A stretch of 64,000 nt of DNA from the NCBI GenBank assembly GCA_934456365.1, contig CAKSHC010000003.1, positions 1 to 64,000 of the forward strand, written 5' to 3'. Origin of the DNA: an uncultured Eubacteriales bacterium. GTDB taxonomy: Bacteria; Bacillota; Clostridia; Oscillospirales; UMGS1783. The notes below the pieces were generated by a model. The model saw nothing but the letters and a program-made list of their open reading frames with translations, had not been told where the DNA came from and searched no databases. This document shows positions 52,437 through 61,100 of the stretch, piece by piece (position 1 is the first letter of the stretch; every line of letters starts with the position of its first letter). The translations under genes were made by a program, and so were the position numbers.

Positions 52437-52480
52437 CCCGATTCAGTAAGAGGTGCGGCAGATGCCGCACCTCTTTTCTT
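51245..52480 (+). repeat. 1.24-kb near-identical direct repeat, copy A
   Basis: This stretch, the 3' part of the SGNH gene plus its terminator, aligns without gaps to 61163-62398 (offset 9,918). By eye I find only two differences, T/C at 52421/62339 and T/C at 52443/62361. Upstream, similarity continues back to about 50436 but with many changes. Confidence 0.9.
52448..52475 (+). terminator. terminator of the first SGNH gene
   Basis: A 12-13-bp stem AAGAGGTGCGGC/GCCGCACCTCTT is followed by a T-rich tail; the same sequence is found at 62366-62393. Confidence 0.9.
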
Positions 52481-52486
52481 CAAAGA

Positions 52487-52517
52487 AAAAGCACTCAGCC
52501 TCAGGCTGAGTGCTTTT
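52487..52517. terminator. terminator of the transporter/amidohydrolase unit
   Basis: AAAAGCACTCAGCC (52487-52500) pairs with GGCTGAGTGCTTTT (52504-52517) across a 3-nt loop. It lies just beyond the minus-strand transporter stop. Confidence 0.85.
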
Positions 52518-52544
52518 CACATCGATGGGTACGGATGGCTGAAC

Positions 52545-53714
52545 TCATAGGAATCTTACAAGAACCCCCGCGAGCAGGACGGAAACGATCGTCACGCAGA
52601 CGAAACCGGCGATGAGCATTTTGGGCATGATCTCGGCGGTGACATTGTCTCTCTCGTCGCCCTCTTCCGTGTTTATGTTGATCGCTTCGGTGGTGATCAG
52701 CATATTGATCGGGAAGCCGGAAAAGGCATTGAGGATGATGGCATAGCACATATAGAACGACTGCTTGAATATTTTGCTTGCCAGCAGGGCCATAAGTCCC
52801 ATTGCGATGGTCGCGAAAGCGACGAGCGCCGCCGCGATGCCGGCAACGGACGCAATGCCTTCGGTGCCGGAGCTTGCGAGGGTCTTAAAAAGCCCCATCA
52901 TGAGCGCGGTCATAACGAAGCCGTAGGAGCTTGCCTCATGGAGGGCGTCGGTCTCAACGAGCTTGAGCTCATGCGCGGCGAAGCCCAGCAGCAGACAGAC
53001 AACATACATCGGGAGATAGCCGTTTGTAATATAGTCGATCCAATAGGCCGCGAGAGAGATCAGCGCGAGCTTAAGCAGAATGATCGTGGTGCTTGTGGCT
53101 TTCTTCTTTCCGTCCTTTTTGTCATCGGACGCAGCGGTTGCCGCTCTGAACTGGCCGCTTTTGTAGAGCTTCGTGAGTCTTTTGGTTTCCTTTTTCAGGC
53201 AAAACGAGGTCAGCGGGTAGCCGACGAGCCCCTGGAGGGAGAGGCAGACGATCGCAACAAGGGCAGCGGAAGTCTTGCCCGCTGCGGTCGCGGCGCTTGT
53301 CATCATCGCGGTCGCTATTGCGCCGCCCGCGAGAGGAGGAGCCGCGGCGATCGCGTTATCGAAGCCGAAGAGCCCGGCGCCGAGAGTCAGGCAGACGATC
53401 ACAATCGAAGCGACGCCCAGAAGCGAAATGAGGACCGTTTTCCACTGCGCCGCCATCTCTTTTCGGCTGATAAGCGTGCCGAGATGGGTAACGAGCAGCC
53501 CGCAGGCAACTTTAAACAGCGCGTCGGACACGCCCGCGTCGTCTATGATCGTTTTCGGGAAAAGCCCGGTGGAAAAGCCGATAAGCATAAAGATCATGAT
53601 GACAAGCACGGAAGGAACCCAGCCCTTTGTCACCTTTGCCAGAATCTCCGAAATGGCGAAAACCAGCAACAGCGCGGCGAACGCGCCGAAAGTTGAAACG
53701 ACGATCGGATTCAT
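52545..53714 (-). CDS. multi-spanning membrane transporter, family uncertain
   Basis: A 389-aa protein with about ten transmembrane helices in two halves joined by a charged loop (ASDDKKDGKKKATS, about 195-208). Glycine/alanine-rich helix breaks such as PPLAGGAIATAMMTSAATAAG (about 124-144) recall sodium-dependent carriers of the glutamate (GltS) or related types. I do not recognise the exact family. It lies 29 nt after an amidohydrolase gene on the same strand, so it probably imports that enzyme's substrate (a dipeptide-like or cyclic amide compound). The ribosome binding site before the ATG is poor. Confidence 0.7.
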   Translation of the reverse strand: MNPIVVSTFGAFAALLLVFAISEILAKVTKGWVPSVLVIMIFMLIGFSTGLFPKTIIDDAGVSDALFKVACGLLVTHLGTLISRKEMAAQWKTVLISLLGVASIVIVCLTLGAGLFGFDNAIAAAPPLAGGAIATAMMTSAATAAGKTSAALVAIVCLSLQGLVGYPLTSFCLKKETKRLTKLYKSGQFRAATAASDDKKDGKKKATSTTIILLKLALISLAAYWIDYITNGYLPMYVVCLLLGFAAHELKLVETDALHEASSYGFVMTALMMGLFKTLASSGTEGIASVAGIAAALVAFATIAMGLMALLASKIFKQSFYMCYAIILNAFSGFPINMLITTEAININTEEGDERDNVTAEIMPKMLIAGFVCVTIVSVLLAGVLVRFL

Positions 53715-53743
53715 GTTGCAGTTACCTCGTTATAAAAAGAATC

Positions 53744-55024
53744 TCAAAGGAATTTATCGAGCTCGCGCTCAACGTTCTTATCTTTTTTCACTTTGGGCTT
53801 GCGGATCAGCCGCCCCCTCGCCATGACCATCCTCACATGGCGAAGGGTCTTGAGATCGTCGAGCGGGTTTTCGTCGGTGACGATAAGATCGGCGCATTTT
53901 CCGGGCTCAATCGTGCCGGTGATATCCCCGATCTGCGCGATCTCGGCGTTTCTCTTCGTGGCCGTGTAGAGCGCAAACCGATTCGACACACCGCAGTATT
54001 GATGGAAATAAACCAGCTCTCTCCACATATCGTAGTGGGTGATGAACGGGCAGCCGGTGTCGGTTCCGAGGCCGACGGGAATGCCGTTTGCCAGGCACTT
54101 TTTGGAGCAGTCGATAATGCCCTCAAAAACGACCTTGCCGTTGAACTGCGCCATCTCGGTCGCATGGCTGACGGAGCGATCGAACAGCGCGTAGGGCAGC
54201 GCGGGGGAGAGGGTCGTCACGAGCGCCGCGTGCTTCTCTTTGAAGAGCGAGAGGATCTCGTCGTCCGCCTTTGCGCCGTGCTCGATGGTGTCAACTCCGT
54301 TTTCAAGGGCAACGCGCACCCCCTCGGGGCTCTCGACATGGGCGGCGACCATAAGCCCGCGCTTGTGGGCTTCGTCGCAGGCCGCCCGGACATACTCGGG
54401 AGGCATTTTCAGCACGCCCGGCTCGCCCTTGACCGTTGCGTCAAGCACACCGCCGGTGATCATCAGCTTTATCAGATCCGGCTTATCTTCGGCAATCTTC
54501 GCAACGAAAGCTCTCGCCTGCTCGGCGCTCTCGGCGATATAGGCGAGCGAGCCTGCCATGTGCCCGCCCGGGACGGAGACCGCCATATTGGCCGCGAGAA
54601 TTCTCGGGCCAAGCGTTTTTTGGGCGTTTATCTCGTCGCGGATGCTTGAATCGGCGTTTTCCACTCCGCCGACGGTCCGGATGGTTGTGACCCCGCTGTT
54701 GAGCTGCGTCTGAGCCGCGCTGCGGCAGACGGCTTTGATGATCCGGCGGAAAAGGGCGTTGCTCGTCATGATTCGGACAAGCTTCTTCGGGTCGGATTCC
54801 TTCTTCTTCGGCTTGCCGCTCGCGGGAAGATGGAGATGCAGATTGATCAGCCCGGGCATAACGTACTTCCCGCCGAGGTCGATCTTCTCATACCCCGAGA
54901 GATCTGCGCCCTCGTCGGTTATGGCGGCGATCTTCTCGCCGTCGACAAGAAGAACCTTGCCGGTCAGGGGCTCCATATCCTGCGTGCCGTCGAGAATGGT
55001 GCCGTTTACGAATGCGTATTTCAT
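53744..55024 (-). CDS. metal-dependent amidohydrolase
   Basis: A 426-aa protein starting MKYAFVNG at 55024 (AAGGAGGAATCGG ribosome binding site). Amidohydrolase metal ligands are visible: HLHLP near residue 65, the likely carboxylated Lys in LIKLMITGG, VAAHVESP, TIEHGA and GLGTDTG. The pattern is that of imidazolonepropionase/prolidase-like enzymes. It ends with a basic tail. It is upstream of a membrane carrier, making a two-gene uptake and hydrolysis unit. The substrate is unknown. Confidence 0.88.
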   Translation of the reverse strand: MKYAFVNGTILDGTQDMEPLTGKVLLVDGEKIAAITDEGADLSGYEKIDLGGKYVMPGLINLHLHLPASGKPKKKESDPKKLVRIMTSNALFRRIIKAVCRSAAQTQLNSGVTTIRTVGGVENADSSIRDEINAQKTLGPRILAANMAVSVPGGHMAGSLAYIAESAEQARAFVAKIAEDKPDLIKLMITGGVLDATVKGEPGVLKMPPEYVRAACDEAHKRGLMVAAHVESPEGVRVALENGVDTIEHGAKADDEILSLFKEKHAALVTTLSPALPYALFDRSVSHATEMAQFNGKVVFEGIIDCSKKCLANGIPVGLGTDTGCPFITHYDMWRELVYFHQYCGVSNRFALYTATKRNAEIAQIGDITGTIEPGKCADLIVTDENPLDDLKTLRHVRMVMARGRLIRKPKVKKDKNVERELDKFL

Positions 55025-55067
55025 GCCCGATTCCTCCTTGACTTGTCCTGTTGATGGGATTACTGAA

Positions 55068-55096
55068 ATTATAAAGCCTGTTCCCTGAATTTGCAA
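55068..55096 (-). promoter_or_regulatory. promoter of the amidohydrolase-transporter unit
   Basis: On the minus strand, TTGCAA (55091-55096) and TATAAT (55068-55073), 17-bp spacer. Confidence 0.7.
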
Positions 55097-55211
55097 GCTT
55101 ATAGCCGAGATTCGAACAAACGAAGCGATCTTGCGCCGTCGGCGGATAAAACGGAAAAACGCCCCCAAGGATCGGCAAGAGAGAACGAGCGAAAAGGAAA
55201 GAGGGAAAAAG

Positions 55212-55243
55212 AAAAATCCTCATTCTTGCGAATGAGGATTTTT
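55212..55243 (-). terminator. terminator of the tRNA-Ser operon
   Basis: A 14-bp stem AAAAATCCTCATTC/GAATGAGGATTTTT with a 4-nt loop directly follows the CCA end of tRNA-Ser(GCU). Confidence 0.9.
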
Positions 55244-55335
55244 GGCGGAGAAGGAGAGACTCGAACTCTCGCGCCGGTTTAACCCGGCCTACGCCCTTAG
55301 CAGGGGCGCCTCGTCACCAACTTGAGTACTTCTCC
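55243..55335 (-). tRNA. tRNA-Ser (anticodon GCU)
   Basis: A 93-nt tRNA including encoded CCA. The acceptor GGAGAAG pairs with CTTCTCC, the anticodon loop is CTGCTAA, the long class II variable arm is typical for serine, and the T loop is GTTCGAGTC. It is the second gene of a two-tRNA transcript. Confidence 0.95.
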
Positions 55336-55363
55336 GAGTGACAATAAAAAAAGGATATTCAAT

Positions 55364-55449
55364 TGGCGGAGAAGGTAGGATTCGAACCCACGGCTCTTTC
55401 GAGCGCCGGTTTTCAAGACCGGTTCCTTAAACCACTCGGACACTTCTCC
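55364..55449 (-). tRNA. tRNA-Ser (anticodon UGA)
   Basis: An 86-nt tRNA including CCA. The acceptor is GGAGAAG/CTTCTCC, the anticodon loop CTTGAAA carries TGA, with a long variable arm and T loop GTTCGAATC. It reads UCN codons and is first in the tRNA operon. Confidence 0.95.
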
Positions 55450-55461
55450 CAGTCGTTTCAG

Positions 55462-55490
55462 ATTGTACCATACCTGCGCGGTGTTGTCAA
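55462..55490 (-). promoter_or_regulatory. promoter of the tRNA-Ser operon
   Basis: On the minus strand, TTGACA (55485-55490) and TACAAT (55462-55467), 17-bp spacer, ending a few bases before the first tRNA. Confidence 0.85.
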
Positions 55491-55515
55491 GGGCGGGGGA
55501 AAATTTCCCCCGCCC
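55491..55515 (-). terminator. hairpin after the lipoprotein gene
   Basis: A GGGCGGGGG/CCCCCGCCC palindrome between the lipoprotein stop and the tRNA promoter. It lacks a clear T tail on the coding strand, so its strength is uncertain. Confidence 0.45.
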
Positions 55516-55521
55516 CGGAGA

Positions 55522-56271
55522 TCATTGATCCTTCGCGCTGCGAAAGGCTTCGGGCAGAGTCAGACGCATTCCCTCTCCGGCCCAGCCGAAATCGGAATAG
55601 GAAACCGAGATCCCCTCCGCTTCCGCCTTCATGCCGCAAAGCTCGCCCTCCCGGATGAGGAAAACCACCGAAACGGGCTCCTTCTCCGCTGCCGGTTCGC
55701 TCTCCTCCGGCTCCGGCTCTTCCTCCTCTTTTGCCGGATAAAAGGCCGCCGCGCAGCGATCCCACACCGCGCGCGGGCAGCGCGCCGTGATCTGCGCAAG
55801 ATCGCCGTCCCAGGTGATCGGCGCGTCGGCCGCCACCGCTTTTTTCAAAAAGGAATCCTCCAGAAGCAAAAAGGGGACCTCGCTGCGCAGATACGGGCCG
55901 AATTCTCCGATCGGCGCCGCCGAAAGCTCCCATGCTCCCTCTTTGCCCGGCACAGCCTCCTGCCCGATCCCGTCCTGCAGGAAAAGCTGCACGCCCAGCG
56001 AGTCCGACCCGTAGGCCTGCGCCGTTTCGCCCTGCCCGATCCGGTTGAGGTATTCCACCCGCCCGTCGCCTGCGATTTCCGCCCGCAGCGAGCCCGCCTC
56101 CCGTCCGCGGCGCGCCGCCAGAAGGAGAAGCTGATAACTATTCTCGATTTCAAACCCGGCCTTGTCGTCGCCGTGCCCTTCACGGGGCTGCGGCTCGGGC
56201 AGCGCCGCCGAGCAGGCGCAAAGGCAGAAAAGAAGCAGCAGAGCGCCGAGCCGGGCCAGTTGTTTTTTCAT
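55522..56271 (-). CDS. hypothetical lipoprotein
   Basis: A 249-aa protein with a lipoprotein signal (MKKQLARLGALLLLFCLCAC, lipobox Cys20). The mature part is mixed alpha/beta, with an acidic Glu/Pro-rich insert (EEEEPEPEESEPAAEKEP, about 178-195). I do not recognise a family. It follows another lipoprotein gene by 14 nt. The two show a similar layout (signal, YxxLL segment near residue 45-55, C-terminal sheet) and may be distant paralogues acting together. Confidence 0.75.
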   Translation of the reverse strand: MKKQLARLGALLLLFCLCACSAALPEPQPREGHGDDKAGFEIENSYQLLLLAARRGREAGSLRAEIAGDGRVEYLNRIGQGETAQAYGSDSLGVQLFLQDGIGQEAVPGKEGAWELSAAPIGEFGPYLRSEVPFLLLEDSFLKKAVAADAPITWDGDLAQITARCPRAVWDRCAAAFYPAKEEEEPEPEESEPAAEKEPVSVVFLIREGELCGMKAEAEGISVSYSDFGWAGEGMRLTLPEAFRSAKDQ

Positions 56272-56285
56272 TTCGGGAGCTCCTT

Positions 56286-57014
56286 TCAGGAGATGTCGGC
56301 CCAGCCCTCAAAGGGCGTGATGCTGACGGTTTCGCCAATGGCGGCATAGCGGAAGCGATAGCTGACGCTCTGGCCGCCCCGCTCGCCCGAAACCGCCGCC
56401 TCCACCACCCGTCCGTTCTCCACCGTGTAGGTCAGCGTCAGGCCGGTTTCCCCGTCCTGCGCAAACCCCAGCCGGGAGCGCTGAATGGCCTGAAGCTCCG
56501 ACAGCAGAAGCGGAACGGAATAATAGGAAAGATTTCCATCTTTCGAAAGAGAGATCTTCCGCCCGGCAAAGGCGTCGTTTGCGGCCAGCGAAAGGGGATA
56601 AAGCGCCAGATAGAGCGGAGTGGAACCGCTGAAATCCTCGCCGAGGGCCTCTTTGCCGGTGAGGGTGGAGTTTTCGTCGACGGTGCGGGAATAGGCGAAG
56701 CCGTCGGCGATGTAGAGGCTGGTTTCGGAAAGCGAAACGCCGCTCGCCAGCCGGGCGCTCACGCCGGAGGCCCGCACCGCGTCGGGCAGCCCGGCGATGG
56801 AAAGCGAGGTTTTGTCCAGAAACTCGGTCTGCACCGGCTCGCCGGTCAGCTCGAGCAGGGCGGTATACGCGTGCTCAAAACGAAACACAAAGCTGCCCGC
56901 CTCCCGCGTGGCCTTTGCGGCCGCGGCAAGATCCTGCGCGCCGCCGCCCGCCGAGCAGGCGAAAAGCGGAAGCAGAAGCAGCAGACAGAGCGAAAAAGCA
57001 AGAAATTTTTTCAT
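56286..57014 (-). CDS. hypothetical lipoprotein
   Basis: A 242-aa protein starting MKKFLAFSLC at 57014 (AAAGGAGG ribosome binding site). Lipobox FACS is at residues 18-21. The mature part has a long beta-rich pattern (YTALLELTGEPVQTEF, then SETSLYIADGFAYSR) resembling LolA-like or DUF-type lipoprotein folds that measure or carry hydrophobic ligands; this is only suggestive. It is first in a two-lipoprotein unit. Confidence 0.75.
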   Translation of the reverse strand: MKKFLAFSLCLLLLLPLFACSAGGGAQDLAAAAKATREAGSFVFRFEHAYTALLELTGEPVQTEFLDKTSLSIAGLPDAVRASGVSARLASGVSLSETSLYIADGFAYSRTVDENSTLTGKEALGEDFSGSTPLYLALYPLSLAANDAFAGRKISLSKDGNLSYYSVPLLLSELQAIQRSRLGFAQDGETGLTLTYTVENGRVVEAAVSGERGGQSVSYRFRYAAIGETVSITPFEGWADIS

Positions 57015-57070
57015 GACGAGCCTCCTTTGCGGATAGCATACCACACGGCGCGTCGTTTCGCAAGCCCGGG

Positions 57071-57940
57071 TTAAACGCCCGTCCCGTCGAAAGCGGGCAG
57101 CTCCTTTTCGGTGGCCGAGGAAAGATCCTGGCTGTAGCCGTGGGTGAAGCCGAGGCGCAGCATTTCGTTGCGCACCCGGATGTATTCGAAGCGTGAAATG
57201 GGGCGCACCAGATGCCCCGGCATGGCCGGAAGGCCGCCCGGCGGCGTGTATTGGCTCATGAGGGAAAAAAGATAGAAATCGGGCGGCAGCGCGTCGGTCA
57301 AAAGCCGCAGAACGCCCAGCGAATTCTCCACCTCGCCGGGCAAAATCAGATGCCGGATCAGAAGCCCGCGCTTTAAGATCCCGTTTTCCATCACCGGCGG
57401 CCCTACCTGCCGCGCCATCTCCAGAATCGCTTCCAGAGCCACCTGCGGATAGTCCGTCGCCCGGCAGAGGCGCCCCGCCAGCTCCGGATCGGAAAACTTG
57501 AAATCCGGCAGGTAAACGTCGACCAGCCCCTCGAGCTTTCGCAGCTCGTCCGGGCGCTCGTAGGCCGAGCTGTTCCAGACCACTGGCAAAGGAGCGCGCG
57601 CAAGAAGCGGCAGAAGCTGCTCGGTGTAGGGCGTGGGGGTCACAAGATCCAGATTGCTCGCCCCCTGCTCCTGGAGCTCCCGGAAAATTTCCTCCAGCCG
57701 CTCCGGAGAAACCTCCTGCCCCGCGCCCGTGTGGGCGATCCTGCGGTTTTGGCAGAAGAGGCAGCCTAAATTGCACCCCGAAAAAAAGATCGCCCCCGCT
57801 CCCCGCGGGCCGCTGATACAGGGCTCCTCCCCGCGGTGCAGCGCCGCGCGGGCGATCCGGAATCCTTCGCCCACCCGGCAAAACCCCTGCTCCTTTTCCC
57901 GATCCACCCCGCACCGACGGGGGCACTGCTCACAGATCAT
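57071..57940 (-). CDS. radical SAM protein, pyruvate formate-lyase activase-like
   Basis: A 289-aa protein. I prefer MICEQC at 57940 since AGGAAG lies 8 nt before it; an ATG two codons upstream is also possible. The N-terminal Cys cluster (ICEQCPRRC) is followed by the radical-SAM motif CNLGCLFCQN (about 56-65), which binds the 4Fe-4S cluster. It resembles the stand-alone PflA-related family often annotated as 'radical SAM activating enzyme'. No glycyl radical enzyme is in the window, so its target is unknown. Confidence 0.85.
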   Translation of the reverse strand: MICEQCPRRCGVDREKEQGFCRVGEGFRIARAALHRGEEPCISGPRGAGAIFFSGCNLGCLFCQNRRIAHTGAGQEVSPERLEEIFRELQEQGASNLDLVTPTPYTEQLLPLLARAPLPVVWNSSAYERPDELRKLEGLVDVYLPDFKFSDPELAGRLCRATDYPQVALEAILEMARQVGPPVMENGILKRGLLIRHLILPGEVENSLGVLRLLTDALPPDFYLFSLMSQYTPPGGLPAMPGHLVRPISRFEYIRVRNEMLRLGFTHGYSQDLSSATEKELPAFDGTGV

Positions 57941-58051
57941 CGCCATTTCTTCCTATTTATATAGTCTGCCCCCAGTATAGCATGCCCTGGCGCAATTTGG
58001 CAAGAGCGCGTCGGCAGGATGCACAAAAAATCAAATTGCATTGGAAAAGCC

Positions 58052-58080
58052 TTGACTTTCTTTGTTCACAGTGTGATAAT
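58052..58080 (+). promoter_or_regulatory. promoter of the second SGNH gene
   Basis: TTGACT (58052-58057) and GATAAT (58075-58080) with a 17-bp spacer. The -10 context GTGTGATAAT resembles those of the two other surface-protein genes, but the TTTGCAATAT repeats are missing. Confidence 0.65.
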
Positions 58081-58127
58081 ATATTTTGAATTGTACCCAT
58101 CAGCGGTACGCAAAGGAGGAAATGCTT

Positions 58128-61100
58128 ATGAAGGTAGGCAAGAAGGTATTGGCCCTGCTGTTGACTGCCTGCATGATCATCGGCCTTTCGGCTGTGATGA
58201 TCCTGCCGGGCACCGGGGCTCGGGCGGCGGAAAATCCCGAAGCCGTGAGCGCCGAGTTTATCAGCGACAAGGTCGTGCGCATCCGTTTTTCCAAGCCCGT
58301 TTGGGATAATGGGGCTCCGCGCGGCGCGCTGCTTCGCGTCATCAGCAATATGGAGTCTCAGAATCTGCAGCGTCCGGCGCCGCGCAATGTCGCTCCGGCG
58401 CAGAACGACCACTGCCAGTACGGCGGTGAGCTGAAGATCGTGAAAACCGGCGAGGGCGTGACTGCCGAAACGATCGACGGCAAGGATTACAGCGATACCT
58501 ATGACTGGACCATCTCCGGCCCCTGGAGCCTCGGAATGATCCTGATGACGGTGCAGCCCGGCGGCCAGTACGAGGGATGCACGCTTGCCATGTGCATTGA
58601 GGAAAGCAACGTCGGTACCGACGGTGCGGTCGTTGCTGTGCTGCAGGATAAAGACGGCAACTTCCTGAAGGCCACCAAAAACAACGGTGGCGCCTGGGAC
58701 GATTGCTATATCCCCATCTATTGCTCCAACACCGAGTTTGCCATTCAGTCGGTCTACTGGATCAGCGACAATCAGCTTTCCATCAAATTCACCGGCGGCA
58801 TGGTCGATCAGTCCGGCGCGCCCTGGTGGCTGCGCGTTCTGAAGGAAGACGGGACGCTGCTTGAGGGCGTGGCCTGGGGCTTCTGGGCCGACCTTGACGG
58901 CGGCATGGACTACGGTATGCGCAGTCTGAAGTCGGACGATCCGGCCAAGAGCGCACCCTCCTATCAGAACACCGTCAAGCCGGTTCTGGAAGCCAACCCC
59001 GGCTCCAAGCTGATCTTCTGTGTGGAAGACAGCAATCAGACCGGCTATATCGAAACCTACAGATCCCGCGCGACCGGCCAGCTTCTCAAGGCGGACAGAG
59101 TCATTGAGGGCCACGACGCCGCGACCTGCGAGGTCACCAATCCGGACACCGGCCTTCGCCTTCTGAAAACTCAGCTCGGCGGAGACAATCAGGTTGTCTT
59201 CACCTTCTCCGCTCCGGTCGGCAACTACGCCGGCTACAACTGCGGCATCTATCCGATCAACGCCGAAACCGGCGAGGCTTTGATGGATCCCACCACGACC
59301 TATTGGCCGGTATCCAACTTCGCTTATTCGCAGGATAATCAGCTGGTCGGCACGATCTATGTGCCCGGCCATGAGGGCGATTCGGCCTGGGTCCAGTCCT
59401 TTGCCGCTGTGCGCAATTATGTGCAGGGTTTGCATCCGGGCGTGAAGATTGCCTTTGTGGCCTTCATGCGCGAAGTCAACCGCGGGCCTGTTTTCTATAT
59501 CGTTTCGGGCAACGGACGTATGGAAGGCCTGTGGGAAGCCGGCAACATGAAAAACTATGTGGTCGCCAACAAGGCCGGTTCGGGCGCTGTCGGCGACAGC
59601 TGTGAAGCCGTTTTGGACGAGGATGGCATCACCATCAAATCGGTTGAAACCATCAGCGCCAATGTGGCGAAGGTCACCTTCTCCGAGGGCATTGCGGAAG
59701 GCCTTCTGACCGGCGGCTCGCAGACCGGCAAGTTCTTCTGCTTCCTCAACGATCAGAACATTCTTCAGAGCAAAGACAACAATCAGAAAGACTGGTATCA
59801 GTGGTCCCTCAACTGGACGGCGACCGACGATCCCGCCGTTTGGTACTGCGTGACCAGCGTGAACCTCTACACCCTGGCCGAAGAGATTGCTACCGGTCAA
59901 TATCCGGGCTGCCATTTGGGCCTGCGTATGGAAGAGGTCGACAGAGATAAGCGCACCGACCTCAACGGCCTGGTGGACAATGTCACCTCGCTGGACGGCC
60001 TGACGGTTGCCAAGGGCAATCAGGGGCCCGGCTGGTGGGATGGGCTTTATGCTTCCGTGACCATCACCCCGAAGGCCATGGCGGCTGTTCCTCAGAGCAG
60101 CAGCAAGCTGATCGTGAAATTCTCGGCCCCCGTTAAGCTCAACGTGACCACCCCCGGCGTTACTCCGGTCGACGCCGTCAACGGCTATTCCGCCGTTTGG
60201 CAGTTTGACCTCGGCAGCGACACCGATTGGAGCACCTATGTTCTTGAGCTGGAGGCTTCGGAATTCATCAGCGCCACCGGCACCGGCAATGCGGCGACCA
60301 GCCTGAAAACGACTTCCGACTTCACCGATGCCGATCTGGGCAATGTGATCCTCGGCGAAGATTTCAACGGCACCTACAACTTCATGAACGCCGACACCGG
60401 CCGCTCCCTGATGGTGGGCGACACCGATGAAATCACCATCACCGCCGCCGGCAGCCCGAACGTTTTCACCTTCAAGATCGGCGATAAGTTCGTCGACCTC
60501 TCGGGCAACCAGCCCACCCTGGTGGACGACAGCCGCGCCTATGTCATCCGTCTGAACAACAGCAAGGGCCGCTATCAGATCCTGCTCAACAGCAACGCTC
60601 TGGTAACCGATTCCGACCGCGGCAGCTCCAACGCCGCCGAGCTGGATCTTCTTTCGGACGATGTGAATCTGATGCAGACCGGCTGGTACCTCACCCGCTC
60701 CGGCGAGCAGCGCCCGCTGCGTGTGATGCCGGTCGGCGACTCCATCACCTGGGGCGTTAACCCGGATCAGGGCGCGCCTTACTACGGCTACCGCGCCGAG
60801 CTTTCCACCCTCCTGCTCGACTACTTCGGCCGCGTGGTTTTCGTGGGCGATCAGGTCACCACGATGGAAACGCTCGATAGCTCCATCCTCACCCGCCACT
60901 TTGGCTATTCCGGCTATACCGTCAAGAAGGTCAACGCGAATTATCAGCCCGACTTCTGGGGCAACGGCAGCAGCATCTACCTGCCGGCGACCGTGGATAA
61001 ATATCTGCCGGATGTGGCCTGCCTGATGCTCGGCATCAACGACATCGGCGCCATGGGCCTGTGGAACACCAACATCAACACCAAGAACTACACCGACCAG

